From Vigna angularis (taxonomy: Eukaryota; Streptophyta; Magnoliopsida; Fabales; Fabaceae): 64,000 nt of DNA. The notes beneath the pieces are model-generated. The model saw nothing but the letters and a program-made list of their open reading frames with translations, did no database searches and was not told where the DNA came from. Shown piece after piece: positions 12,311 to 25,115 of this stretch. The translations under genes were made by a program, and so were the position numbers. Location: positions 10,400,888 to 10,464,887 of the forward strand of contig NC_068980.1 in NCBI RefSeq assembly GCF_016808095.1. The letters run 5' to 3'. Positions within the stretch are counted from its first letter, which is position 1. Each line of letters begins with the position of its first letter.

Positions 12311-12554
12311 TGAGATGGATGGAAAGCAAAGATTTTGGTGAAAGAAAGGAGAAAGCAAGAGGGATATGCTCAAGATTGGTTCAAGTATGGAAAGTGGGGA
12401 CCAAGTGGGGTATAAATAGGCTCAAGAATGCTCCCCAACGTTCAGATTTTGGGACATGCCCGTTAATAGTCGTTGGCAACGACTAGTTTAATGAAAACTG
12501 CAACATTTTTTCGAAAAAAAACAGTCTGGAGCGCATTTAATTGATTAAATTGGA

Positions 12555-12646
12555 TTTTAATCGATTAAGTAATCGATTAATACTTGGATTAATCGATTAA
12601 ACCATTCGTAAATGTATAGGTAACACTTTTAATCGATTTACACGCA
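12555..12646. repeat. Cluster of AATCGATT palindromes in the 3' untranslated region
   Basis: Four copies of TTAATCGATTAA-like words (perfect or with one change) lie within 92 bp between the gag-pol stop and the 3' ORF, repeating the motif that fills both LTRs of this element. Confidence 0.75.
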
Positions 12647-12695
12647 GATTAAATACGTTAAGCAACGAAAAATGCAATATTAAGTCCAAGAATGC

Positions 12696-15600
12696 CTATT
12701 TTACTATTTCTAATATGCCTAGATCTCTTCTAAGCTCAAAAAATCTATCCTTAGGCAATGCTTTGGTGAAAATATCCGCTAATTGATGCTTAGAATTTAT
12801 GAATTCCATTTCACAATCGCCTTTTTGGACATGGTCTCTAATGAAGTGATGCCTAATTTCTATATGCTTGGTTCTAGAATGCATGATAGGATTTTTGGTA
12901 AGTTTTATAGCACTTGTGTTATCACATTTAAGCGGAATATGATCTAAATAAATATCATAGTCTTCTAATTGTTGTTTCATCCATAAGATTTGAGCACAAC
13001 AACTACCCGCAACAATGTATTCAGCTTCAGTGGTTGATAAGGCTACACAGGCTTGTTTCTTAGAGTGCCAAGAGACTAAGGAACTACCTAAAAAGTGACA
13101 GGTTCCACTAGTTCTTTTCCTATCTATCTTACAACCTCCATAATCAGCATCAGAAAATCCTACAAGACTAGGCTCAGCTCCTGAAGGATACCATAAACCA
13201 AAGGATGTTGTTCCCTTAAGGTGTTTAAAAATGCGTTTTACTGCAATAAGATGAGACTCTCTAGGGCTTGACTGATACCTAGCACACACACATACACTTT
13301 GCATGATATCAAGTCTACTAGCAGTAAGATATAATAGAGAGCCAATCATACCTCTGTATTTGGTCTGACTTACCTCTTTACCTGTCTCATCTTTATCTAA
13401 GTAGCAGGATGTTCCCATGGGAGTTGATGCTTCTTTAGCATTGTCCATCTCAAACTTTTTAAGGATTTCCCTGCAATACTTGGTTTGAGATATAAAGGTT
13501 CCTTTCTCCATTTGTTTGATTTGAAGTCCGAGGAAGAAAGTAAGTTCTCCCATCATTGACATCTCAAATTCTCCCTACATGGACTTAGCAAAATTCTCGC
13601 AAAGAGTTGCGTTAGATGAACCAAAAATAATATCATCTACGTATACTTGAACAATTAGAAAATGTTTTCCAATTCTTTTAATAAATAATGTTGAATCAAT
13701 TTTTCCTATGTTGAAACCATTTTCTACAAGAAAATTGCTAAGACGTTCATACCAAGATCTAGGTGCTTGTTTTAAACCATATAGTGCTTTCTCTAATTTG
13801 TAGATGTGATTTGGGTTTTTAAAATCCTCAAAACCAGGTGGTTGTTCAACAAATACATCTTCTTTGATGTAACCGTTTAGAAAAACACTTTTAACATCCA
13901 TTTGAAATAATTTAAATTTCATTATAGATGCATAAGCAAGAAGTAGGCGTATTGCCTCTAACCTGGCAACTGGAGCGTATGTCTCATCATAATCTATACC
14001 TTCTTCTTGACTATATCCTTTTGCCACAAGCCTAGCTTTATTCTTGGTGATGTTTCCTTCTTCATCCAGTTTGTTCCTGAACACCCACTTTGTTCCAATT
14101 ACTTGATGAATGTCTTTTCTGGGAATTAATTCCCACACTTGATTTCTTTCAAACTGGTTGAGTTCTTCTTGCATTGCGATACACCATTTTTCATCTTGAA
14201 GGGCTTCTTTAATATTCTTTGGTTCAATCTGTGACACAAAAGCAACATTCATACAATAATTTACAATATTACTTTTTGTGTTTACCCCTTGTGTGATATC
14301 GCCAATTATGTTGTCCAAAGATAATCCTCTAGGTTGTCGCCATATTTTCTTTAAATCTTCATCTTGAGGGTTGTCATGATTCTTCTCTTCATTTGTCTCC
14401 TTTGATGAATCTTCACTTGTTCCTGCATCAGATTCTTCTGACTCAAGAGGTTTTGCCTCAAGGTCCACAATTTCATCAAAAGTAACATGTATGGATTCCT
14501 CTATTGTGAATGTTTTCCTATTAAAAATTCTATATGCTTTCCTTGTTAAAGAATATCCAAGAAAAATTCCTTCATCAGCTTTCGAATCAAATTTTCCCAA
14601 ATTTAGTTTTCCATTGTTTAAAACATAGCATTTGCATCCAAAAATTTTTAAATGGGAAACATTTGGTTTTCTATTTTTGAAAAGCTCGTAAGGAGTACGT
14701 TTTAAAATAGGTCGAATTATCATTCTATTTAAAACATAGCAAACAGTACTCACAGCATCAGCCCAAAATTGTTTAGGAACATTATGTTCATTCAACATAG
14801 TACGAGCAAGTTCCTCTAAGGATCTATTCTTTCTTTCTACAACTCCATTTTGTTGGGGAGTTCTAGGTGAAGAAAAGTTATGAGAAATGTCATGTTCTTC
14901 ACAAAAATTTTCAAATAATTCATTTTGAAATTCACCACCATGGTCACTTCTAATAGCTTTTATTCTTAGATCCTTTTCATTTTGAACTAAAACAACAAAC
15001 TTTTTAAATTATTTAAAAGCTTCACTTTTAAGAGTGAGAAACAAGGTCCAAGTGTATCTTGAAAAATCATCAACAATAACCAAAGCATAATAGTTTCCAC
15101 CAAAACTTTTTATCCTTGAAGGACCAAATAAATCCATATGTAAAAGTTCTAAAGGTTTTAAAGTAGAAACAATATTTTTTGAATGAAAGGAATTTTTAAC
15201 TTGCTTACCCTTTTGACATGCATCACACAACTTATCTTTTACAAACTTTAATTTAGGTAAACCAATTACTAGATCTCTAGATATAAGTTTGTTTAATTGT
15301 TGCATATGTATATGAGCAGCACGCCTATGCCATAACCATGGGTTTTCCTTTTTAACAACTAAACATGAAATATTTTTATTTGATGCATTTTCTAAATCAA
15401 TTAAATAAATATTATTATGTCTAACTCCTTTTAATGCAATTTCAGAAGAATCATTCTTAAAAATAGTGCAAGAATTCTTCTCAAAGGTTACTTTAAATCC
15501 TTTGTCGCACAGTTGACTTATGCTAATTAAGTTATGCCTTAGTCCTTCTACATATAGCACGTCTTTGATCATCAAGGTGTCTTTGCTTCCTATATCCCCT

Positions 15601-16820
15601 TTTCCAAGAATTCTTCCTTTGTTGTTGTCACCATAGGTAACAAAGCCTTGTTCCTTTTCTTTAAAATTTGTGAACTTCGTCTTGTCTCCTGTCATGTGTT
15701 TTGAGTAACCACTATCGAGACACCACATGACTTTTCTTGATTTCTGTAATACTTGGCTGACATTATCATCATCTGCCATCAAACAGATGTTAGCTTCTTC
15801 ATCTGAGTCGCTTGAATCTGAAATGGTCTCATTGTCGTCTTCACATGCAATGTAGGCCTTCTTTTTCTTGAAGAATCTTTTCTCCTTTTTGTCTTCACTT
15901 TTCTTTTGATTTGGGCAGTCTGCTTTTAGATGCCCCTTTTCTCCACAGCCGTAGCATCGGTAATTTGAGGAAGATACTTGATTATCTTTCTTTTCGTATC
16001 TAAATCTTCCTTTACCTTTAGACTTCATGAACCTGTTTAATCTTTTGATCACAAGACTTAAATTTTCCTCTTCGTCTGAGTCTTCATCTTCCGATTTACC
16101 TTTGCTTCTTTCAACCTCCGACTTTAATGCCAAACTCTTCTTGTTGTTTTTGGCTTTTGCTTCTTCTTCATCAAGTCTTCCAAGATCTAGTTCATGTTCC
16201 CTCAACTTTCCAAAGAGTGCCGCCATAGTCATGGTGTTGAGGTTTTGTGACTCCGAGATTGCAGTCACCTTTGGTTGCCACGACCTGTCTAAAGACTTCA
16301 AGATTTTAATGTTAAGTTCATCGGTATCAAATGACTTACCCAGTCCAATGAGATGATTGACAATGTTGGTGAAGCGTTTTTGAACGTCTGAAATTGTTTC
16401 TCCTTGCTTCATCCGGAACATTTCATACTCTTGGATTAAGGAGTTCTTCCTTGCCCTCTTTACATCATCTGTTCCTTCATGCGTCACTCTGAGTACGTCC
16501 CACATTTCTTGAGCAGTTTTGCAGACAGAGACCCTGTAGAACTCATCAATAGTCAACGCTGATGCAATGATATTCTGGGCTTTTACGTCATTCTGAAATC
16601 TTTTCTTTTCTTCAGTGGTCCATTGACCACGGGGCTTTGGTTCCTGTGTATTGTTAGTAGGAACAGAAGATCCAGACACAATAACATCCCAAATTTCACA
16701 ATCAATAGATTCAATAAATATTTGCATTCTTACCTTCCAGAATGCATAGTTCTCACCTGTGAATAGTGGGGGTCTATTGATTGATGCACCATTTGCAAAG
16801 GTTTGATGTGATCCTGCCAT
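12696..16820 (-). pseudogene. Sirevirus-like gag-pol polyprotein, two nonsense codons
   Basis: A single frame from ATG 16820 to the stop at 12696 (about 1374 codons) encodes a full copia polyprotein. In order: Gag with UBN2-like sequence; zinc knuckle CYGCGEKGHLKADC (about residue 288); protease CLDSGYSKHMTGD (about 367); GAG-pre-integrase WLWHRRAAHIHM; integrase zinc Cys pair CDACQKGK and catalytic HMDLFGP (about 560); RT with QVYVDDIIFGS (about 1058); RNase H with LSTTEAEY (about 1266) and KHIEIRHHFIRD. The frame is interrupted by TAA at 15009-15011 (codon 604, in the integrase core) and TAG at 13575-13577 (codon 1082, just after the YVDD motif). A TTG at 16853 is also in frame upstream but overlaps the primer site; the ATG at 16820 is preferred. 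No frameshift is needed anywhere, so decay is slight. Confidence 0.93.
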
Positions 16821-16840
16821 TTGAATGACTATCAAAGCAA

Positions 16841-16852
16841 GCTTTGATGCCA
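16841..16852 (-). other. Primer binding site of the sirevirus-like element
   Basis: On the minus strand TGGCATCAAAGC begins two bases after the 5' LTR. It resembles the initiator tRNA-Met primer site TGGTATCAGAGC with two changes. Confidence 0.7.
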
Positions 16853-16854
16853 AT

Positions 16855-17909
16855 TGTTAGAATCGCTGCAACAGAATTATTAGCGTGGAACAAACCAAGA
16901 GGGAGGGGGGGTGAATTGGTTATATACTTTTATTTTGCCTTTTATTAATTTTCTCTTAATTTTTCTTACTGAGCAGATAATTAAATATAAATGACAGAGT
17001 AAGTGAAAGAGAAAAATTGCACACGTGATTTTATCCTAGTTCAGATCACTTGGATCCTACGTCCAGTCGCTTATCTCAAACAAGATAAACCTTTTTCACT
17101 AACACAAAACAGTTACAAATATTAATCACAAAGAAAAATAATTTGTAAGAGTTTAGAAACACCACCTCTCTTGAAACCACAAGAGACGAACTTACACTTC
17201 CTTTGAATCTTCACAAAGGATGACCACCTCCTTCGAATGCTTCACGAAGGATAATTCTCTTCCAGGCACTTCCTCGGATACACCAAAGATGAACAAGCTA
17301 TTCCTCTATCACCGCAGTAGCACTTCAGGACTTTGCAGACAAGAGTTTCCTTAGCTTCAACAATCTCACAGAGTTCTCAAAGAGTTCAGAGGTCTTTTGC
17401 ACAAGGAAAGAGTTGTTTTTGAGATAAAGAGTGAGCCATCTTATAGACTCAGCCTAATACCCTTCCATTCTTCGAAAACGGGCCATCTAACGCATTTAAT
17501 CGATTAACACAAGTATTAATCGATTAAAATGAGTACAACGGCTAGTTTTTCAAATCTGAAACCTCCAACGGCTAGTGTTAATCGATTATTCTCAGGAATA
17601 ATCGATTAACTAATCGATTATTATTAGCTTTAATCGATTATTACAAGGGCAATTGAGTTTTCTGTGCCAGCCTCGTTTTAATCGATTAAAACTGGGTTTA
17701 ATCGATTGAAACAGCTTGTGGATGATTCTCAACAGTAAATAAATCAAATATAAATTACAAGAATCAACCCTAATACATATTTGAGCACTATTACATCAAC
17801 TTTGATTATTATAAAAGCTTTATAAAATACAGAGATCTTCAATTTGTCTTTATGGATCTTGACTTAAATCTGGTCATCATCAAAACTTCATCTTTGATTT
17901 TTGCTAACA
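16855..17909 (-). repeat. 5' LTR of the sirevirus-like element
   Basis: 1055 bp, TG...CA ends, with eight AATCGATT palindromes at 17506-17705. It is longer than the partner mainly by a GGGAGG expansion near 16902, AGACAAGAGTTTCC near 17338 and one extra palindrome unit near 17610. Confidence 0.92.
17439..17446 (-). promoter_or_regulatory. Candidate TATA box in the 5' LTR
   Basis: On the minus strand CTATAAGA lies mid-LTR, followed downstream by a transcribed-looking AT-poor stretch. Position is plausible for the U3/R boundary, but no start site can be read. Confidence 0.4.
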
Positions 17910-20900
17910 ATTTCTACTAAACTAAGTATTTTTTTATTTTTTATTTTTTTCTTATTTATTCTCATCTATCTTTTGTTCTCTATTTTCCTCCATCTACGAG
18001 AGAGCACATACATCAATTAACATAAAATTGTTTCAGTTTAATCAATTCAGGTGTTTTATGAAATATTTGAATTTGAGTGTTAAATATGGAATTGTATTAT
18101 ACATTTAAAAAATTATTAACTATAATTATTCATTGCAAACTAGACCTTTGGTTTGCTATAGTAATATAACACTTATAAAATTTGTAATGAAACTTAAACC
18201 TATTGAAATGAAAACGTACTTAGTAAAAAAAACAAATACATTGTCAAATGAGAGAGAGAAAAAACATCAAAGGAAACAAACGAGTAATAGTATCACATTT
18301 TTTATTGTTTGATAAATGATAACAATAAAATATTTATTAAATGATAATTAGTGGGTTGTGTGTGTGAAAGTTAAGAGCTCGTAGCATGACAATGAATAGT
18401 ATAAAAATATCTGAATAATATTTATTGGGAAAAAACATAATTCACTCTTTATCACTGACTCATTTTTTTTATCTCATCTTACATAATATTAATCCATTTT
18501 TGATTAACTTTTTCAACAATATCTATCAAAGAAATAAAATCATTACTGTGAATTCATTTATAAAATAATCATTTTTCTGAATAATTTTGTCAATAAATTA
18601 TAATAACTTTACAAATTAATTTATTTATAGAACATATTTCATTGCGTATATTATTTGTTTCTCTTTTATTTTTTGTAAATTTATCCATTTATTCTATAGA
18701 TAATATATTTTTCAAAAAGGATTGTTCAATTGATTTTTAGTATTATTTTAACATATATTATATATGAATATAATTAATCTTATTAAGACAGAAACTCTTT
18801 TAATAAAGTTTAGATTTACATATTTTAACAAATATTTTATTCAATTTTTACTAAATAGGATAAAATGTAGAAACTCTACTTCACGTTTTAGAGACTTACA
18901 AGTTTAACTTATAGAACAACTTTTATCCTTATCATATAATCTTGAGGAAAGACTATCTTTATTATAAATATTTTTTATTTAAATTTATCCATTGATTCCA
19001 AAAGTAATATACTTGTGAAAAAATTATTCAATTATTTTTTTTATTATTTTAACATATCTTATAAATAATATGATTTAACTTTTAGAAAAATGTTACTTTT
19101 AGTTCTTAAATTACTTCAAAAACTATTTTTGCTATTTATTAGGCTGGATCAAAAGGGCTGATCATATGATTTCTTCAAAGATTGGGCTTAGCCCATTCTC
19201 TTCACTTAATTCAAGACATTTTTAGATCCAAACTCATTCTTGGTGGCTTCTTTCTGCATTATTTTGAATTTTATCCTCTTTTCATTTTGAGTCTTAGAAC
19301 GCAAAAAGTGTATTAAGGATGGTATATTCAAAAATTCAAATATTGCATTTTGAAATGTCTAATTCAAAGTATAAATTTTTCATTTCGAAATATAAAGTTT
19401 GGAATACAATAATTCTATTTTAGATTATATATTCCAAAATACAAAATAAAATATCTATTCCAAAATATAAAATAAAAAATGCATTTCAAATTAAAAAATT
19501 CAAATATATTTTGATGAAAAAGAACATAATGAGTGGGGACAGACCTTTGGAAGAAGAAGAAAAAGTGATTGGAGATTGAGGTGCAGAAAGAAAATGGGAT
19601 ATCTATGGAGGTGGAGGAAGAAAAAAAATCTTCCCTTGTGCTTTTTTCTTAGATTGTATTTTAAAAAATTAAATAACGAAACAAAAAATCTTCCATTTAT
19701 TGAAATTTTATTACGGAATGAAATTTTGTTATTGTATTATTTTCTAGAGAAAATTCAACCCAACATAAGCAAGCGTTGCCTTCTCATTTTGAATTAAATT
19801 AACACAATAAACACAAGCTTTTATTGTGTTAACTTTTTTTCTTTTTCGATAGAATTTTAGTACAATGGAAACTTCTCGTTGTGTATTTTCAATTGACACC
19901 TCTCTAACTATGAATACAACTTTCCGTAATTGAAAAATAAATGACAGAGAATTCTTTTTAGAATATTAAACTTTTTAAAAAGAAAATAAGAAAAACCAGA
20001 AACTTGTTGACGCTGTTATTTTTCCCTAAATAGCATACCGTTTTTTTTTTATTAGAAATGTTTGTTTGTAAAAAAGTAAAAATGAAAAAATTGGGATTTA
20101 AATAATAAATAAGCTGTCAATAGCAATGCCGCACCACCATGCAGGACTAATTTATGTTTATTTGTTTTAATTATTACTGTTTTCAAATAATTATGGATAT
20201 AGTTTATTCTCTTGTAAAAATTTAGAAAATAATATTTTAAAATTGATAGTATTTTTAAAATAGTGACATTTAAGTATTTTAATATTAAAATATTTAAGTA
20301 TAAATATAAATTTTATGAACGAGTTTTAATATCGATTTTTTTTCTCTTTTTTTTTACTTTCTAATTATCCATCTAAAAATGGAAAATCTTTTGGAGTGAT
20401 CTTTTTGGCGAACACTTCCTTTTTATTTGATTAGTTTCTTGGTCTGAGTAGGTTGAATTCTTACTCTTTTTTCCTTGATTGAATCTGTTTTTTGGGTTGT
20501 ATGCGATCTCTTTTTAGTTGCATGTATTGTTTGAATAGTTTGAGTCTTTATTGATCAATAATCATAATAGTATGATATAATTGTTCTTGTGATGTTTCTA
20601 TGTGTAGATAGAACATCATGTGAAGTTAAAGGTGTTTTTGGAGTTAGAGCACTTAGAATTGTCAAAAATAAGTGAGAAAAAAAATTAAATTATGTTTGAT
20701 CATGTTGAAAATTATTCTACTTATTGGATCTAAATTGGATGTGGTGAAACATTGAGCTTGTAATTATTGTTTGATTTAGGTTGTAATAAGTATGATTTAC
20801 AAAATCTATCATTGAGTTTTGAATTGGTGAATTTAATTACATAATTTAAGGTGCATATGTTGACATATTTTGCTTTAGGTGTGAAATTGTATGAAGTATA

Positions 20901-20929
20901 AGTTTTTGGTTTGATTGTTGTTATGAATG

Positions 20930-21760
20930 CTTATGTGAGATTTGAATTGGGTAGTATGATACTCGTTAAGCTAAGAAGCATGAAATTTATGATAATAAAA
21001 AGGTTTATTAGTGGGAATCAGCTCAAAGAGTTTCAAATTACTCAAATCAAAGCTTAAAAGGGGAAACTTGAGGTTTTGTGATACCATCGGGCGCTATTGA
21101 TATATAGTGTCAGGTGTCTCTTAGACAATGGTTTCTCTAGTTTAACTATTGCTAGGTGCGGGTACTTTTCACTAGGTGACACCAAAGTTAGAGAACTTAT
21201 TGACTTGGTAACAAAGGTCTTGTTGAACACCACTTAACTGGTGTCTGGTGCCACTCTTCCAAGGACCTTTTTGGTTGAGCTATGCTAAACAATGATGGTT
21301 GGCATTGAGCGGTAGATAGATGACTTACAACATATATTGTATGAAGTATATAAATGTAAAGAGGAATGTATGTTGATAATATGAACTCCCTAAATATGAT
21401 GAGGTATGAAGTACTGAAGGTGAATGGATTTCCAAGGGGAAAATAATTATGAAGTATGTTTCTTAGGGTATGTATTGAAGTAGGGATTTAAAATGGAAGT
21501 TATCCTGACATTTTACCAATCTTTTAAACCTATATAAAGGAGAATGAATTTGGGGGTGAAAGTATGAGGAAGTGCTTGTTAAGAACAAATTCGAAATTCT
21601 CATGACTAGAAAAGGTCTACCCTTTTGGGTGGAAGGTATTCCTAAAACTGCAAAATTTTCAAACAGTTGACATCAATGCATTTTATCTCGATGATTGAGT
21701 CTAGAGGAGTTTTTATTATCGTGGCTAGTGTCAACTATTATGATTGCTTAGTATCTCAAT
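20930..21760. repeat. Possible LTR remnant
   Basis: An island of more balanced composition with GTGTCAGGTGTC, GGTGTCTGGTGCC and GAGCGG words, and a TATATAAAG box followed by GA-rich sequence near 21533, looks LTR-like against the AT-rich surroundings. No ends, target duplication or primer site are seen. Confidence 0.25.
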
Positions 21761-22006
21761 GCAACATGTTTAATTGATATATGAGATTTCTTTTTCATAT
21801 TAGTTTACCCTCATGTATCGATTGGTTTAGTTATATTTTTTCTTTCTTCTTATTGCAATAATCATCTTATTTGTGTGAGTAGATAACGATACAAAATTAG
21901 ATATATATTTAAAGGTTGAGAAACCAAGAATTTGAATATATTAAATATTTCCTTATGATATGTATACTTTTTAAATTACTCTTTAATTTAACCTATCTTA
22001 AATATA

Positions 22007-22025
22007 ATATATATATATATATATA
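22007..22025. repeat. (AT)n microsatellite
   Basis: Short pure AT run. Confidence 0.9.
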
Positions 22026-22280
22026 ATTATGTTTTAAGTCTTTAATAAATGTGAAGATTTAATTAAGTTTTTAATAGAAAGAATAAATAATAAAATAACA
22101 TGTGATAACACCTATATAAAGGTATCATTTCTTGACCGTGGCATAACTTAATTAACACAAAAATTTAACAACAAATACTCGATTGAAAAACATAAATTTA
22201 TTTAATACTTAATTGATGGTAAAAATTTATTAAAATCAAAGTTTCCAAATTTATTTATGAATGACTTAAAAATATAAGTA

Positions 22281-22282
<2 letters not shown>

Positions 22283-22327
<45 letters not shown>
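22283..22327. repeat. (AT)n microsatellite
   Basis: About 22 AT units without interruption. Confidence 0.95.
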
Positions 22328-22331
<4 letters not shown>

Positions 22332-23280
22332 GTGAAAAATAAAGATAATAAATAATTTATTACAGATTTAGATTCGACGTACTTAAACTTTAAATGGGTT
22401 ATTAATTAATGAACTTACTTAAATTTTATATATGTTATTAGAGTTTTAAATTTTAAATATGTTATTAGAGTCAAAGTATGTTGTAAATAACATCTAATCA
22501 AAACCTAATATTGACTAGGAAATAAATTGTCTATTGACAGTAAACTTCACCAAGTGTTTACAACTAATTTGCCTATTACATGTAAAAAATAAAAAAAAAT
22601 TAAATATAATAAATAATAAAATAAAATGAAGAAATGTATAATTAAAGAAAATTAAGAAATAAAAGAAAAATAGACAAAGTCTTAAAAATGAACTTTCACA
22701 TAGCCAATTAACAAAATTGTGCACCAATTTCACATGATATATATAACATTAGAACATTACTTTCACATAGTCCATTAACACAAGAATTTATATAAAATAA
22801 TCATGACATGCACATTAAAAAATTTATATAAAATAGGTAAGCATGTCACCACTTTACATAGACATGTGAATTTATAATCTTGAAAAAAATAAAATAAAAT
22901 AACTTCAACGTTGTAGATAATCTTGAAATCCAAGTCCATTTCTATACCCATTATCCATGCAACAAGCACACTTAATGGAATCTGTCATTCATGATTAGTT
23001 TATCAAAATTTACTGTCATCACATTATATATTTTCCATATTCTATATTTTCCATATTCAGATCTTGCATTATACACAATATTAACAATAGTTTAGCCTCA
23101 CCACAAACATAGAAATTTCAGTTGCAGATCTCATAGCAATACCTAATGATATGTATCCGACATATGCTAGAAGCATAACAATGCCGCTTGCTTTAGATAA
23201 GTGTGTGGCTATTGAATGATATTCTCCTTACGGTATATCTGAACATTAATGGCAGCATACTTCTTATTTTAGAATTAGCA

Positions 23281-23476
23281 TCTGTTAGAGATTTATTCAA
23301 ACTTAATTTAAGTCTTATTCTCTTTAAACAGACTTAAAATATAAATTTAAATAAGTTATCATATTAACATATTTAAAGTAATCTCTTTTATTTACATGCT
23401 TTTTAAGTCTGATTTTTTATTAAACGACTTAAATTAGTAGAGACTTAAAAGCCTCTTTTTTTTTGTATTAGTGTAT
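23281..23476. mobile_element. CACTA-like right-end fragment
   Basis: The reverse complement of the right edge reads CACTAATACAAAAAAAAAG, followed by repeated AGTCTCTACTAATTTAAGTC-like words. The sub-terminal GACTTAAA motif recurs about five times in both directions. This resembles a CACTA terminus with its sub-terminal repeats. The matching left end is not found. Confidence 0.4.
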
Positions 23477-23759
23477 ATATTTATATTTTATATAATTAAA
23501 AAAAGGACATTGTCTTGTATACTGTAAAAATATTAATTTATATTTTTAAAGTCTTTTTCACTTTATTAAATTACTAAATTTATGTTTCCATCAAATTGGT
23601 TTCACTAATTTGTAATAATATACTAATTATTGTGCAGTTTATCCTTCTGTTGTATAATCCATCTTAGTTGAAACATCAATGAGTTGGTCTTCTTTATGCT
23701 TAAACACATGATAAAATGAAAGTTTGAAAATATTTTTCTAAAATATAGCAGTTATTCTT

Positions 23760-23892
23760 GTAATTCTTATAATTGTTGTAGTTCTAGAGTGGTAAACAAG
23801 TTGGTCTTACCTACATGAGCAAAATCAATGCTAAAAACCATTCAACATTGATCAAATACCACCAACGCTAAATACTTGATTTTCTCGTAGTG
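23760..23892. mobile_element. Second CACTA-like right-end fragment
   Basis: The reverse complement of the right edge starts CACTACGAGAAAATCAAG, very close to the plant CACTA start CACTACAAGAAAA, and continues with repeated GCGTTGGTGG / CATTGATTTTG-like words. No partner end or 3-bp duplication could be confirmed. Confidence 0.45.
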
Positions 23893-24409
23893 ATTGAAAA
23901 AAGTAATTTATAGTTTCTATTACTTTAAATATTATTATTGGATAATTTTAACTCAACTTTAATATAATGAAAATCATAAAGAATTTTAAAATTTTTAATT
24001 TTTAATTTAAATTTGTATATAATAAACTTATAATTTTAATAATAAAATAATTTTCTTAATTCTTAAAATTTTAGATGGTGTATAATTTTGAAAGATATAA
24101 TCTCTAGTACCTGTTACTATATTTTTATATTTGAATAAAAAATAAAATATGAGAGATTCAATACAAAATGATATTTTTCTTTATCACTTTCTTTATTAAA
24201 CAAGGAAAACTTTTCTTTTATTCCTTTATTTTTAATTTTATTCTACACATTGTCTTCAAACAAATTAATTTTAAATGCCTCGATAAAATATTTATATAAT
24301 TTTGTATTCGTAAACTATTAATAATTAAAAAAATTAACTGTAAAAATAGTTGTATGTATGCATGCAAGTCATATTTCTGTTTCTCAGGTGGACAAATTAC
24401 ATTTATTAA

Positions 24410-24412
<3 letters not shown>

Positions 24413-24475
<63 letters not shown>
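24413..24475. repeat. (TA)n microsatellite
   Basis: About 31 uninterrupted TA units. It creates open frames of alternating Ile and Tyr on both strands that are not genes. Confidence 0.95.
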
Positions 24476-24479
<4 letters not shown>

Positions 24480-25115
24480 AAAAAATTACTCATTGAATTT
24501 CACGCAATAATTTATATCTACTGTTCATCCTTGAATAAAATAATAGAAATAAAATACGTAAAATATTATTATATTTTAATTATTTTAATGTGTAAAGGTG
24601 GTTTGGAGTTTTTAAAAAAGGATACGATGTCTAAGATTTTAAAGTTGCCGACAACATTTTATGTGAATGGAATTGCAGCATCGTTACATGAGGGTTATTT
24701 CCATTTTTGGTCCTTGGAACCTTCAGCTGTTCTGCATTTTGCCGACCAATGAATGAATGAACTGTTTTCTTGTTTCTTTTGATCCTATCTATATATCCAT
24801 CATTCATTTCATACAAACATTTTCATGTTAATTTCTTTCCAACGTTATTATGTATCTACCCTATATTCCATTTGTAATTTTTACACGTTGATAATTCATT
24901 TTTGAACATGTACTTGCATTTATTCAACTTTTTCAACAACATTATTTTGGCTATTATAGGCTATCCCGATTACCTTTCTCCTAAAAAACAAAATTGTAAT
25001 GTTGATGGATAAATGTTTATCTTAATTCTAAAATTATACAAAAATGCAACCAATTTAGTAAATGAAATTATGTTATGTTTTTATTAAAAAAAATCTTGAT
25101 TTATAAAATAATAAT

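Larger units (their letters stand above)
9877..17909 (-). mobile_element. Near-complete sirevirus-like Ty1/copia element
   Basis: Two LTRs (9877-10908 and 16855-17909) both run from TGTTAGAATCGC to TTTTTGCTAACA and lie inside a perfect 5-bp duplication ATTTC (9872-9876, 17910-17914). Reading on the minus strand the order is 5' LTR, primer site, gag-pol in one frame, a further 3' ORF, multiple purine tracts, 3' LTR. Domain order protease-integrase-RT-RNase H marks Ty1/copia; the extra 3' ORF and repeated purine tracts point to the Sirevirus lineage. The LTRs differ at roughly 20-25 bases in about 1030 plus small indels, so the insertion is fairly recent. Three nonsense codons make this copy non-autonomous. 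Confidence 0.92.
17915..25106. other. AT-rich intergenic sequence
   Basis: No recognisable coding region. It holds (AT)n runs, two CACTA-like ends and a possible LTR remnant listed separately. A repeated ATTCCAAAATATAAAAT word occurs at about 19370-19500. Confidence 0.6.

Noticed and set aside
24218..24752. ORFs with long Ile-Tyr runs
   Set aside because: They translate the (TA)n microsatellite; no other motif is present.
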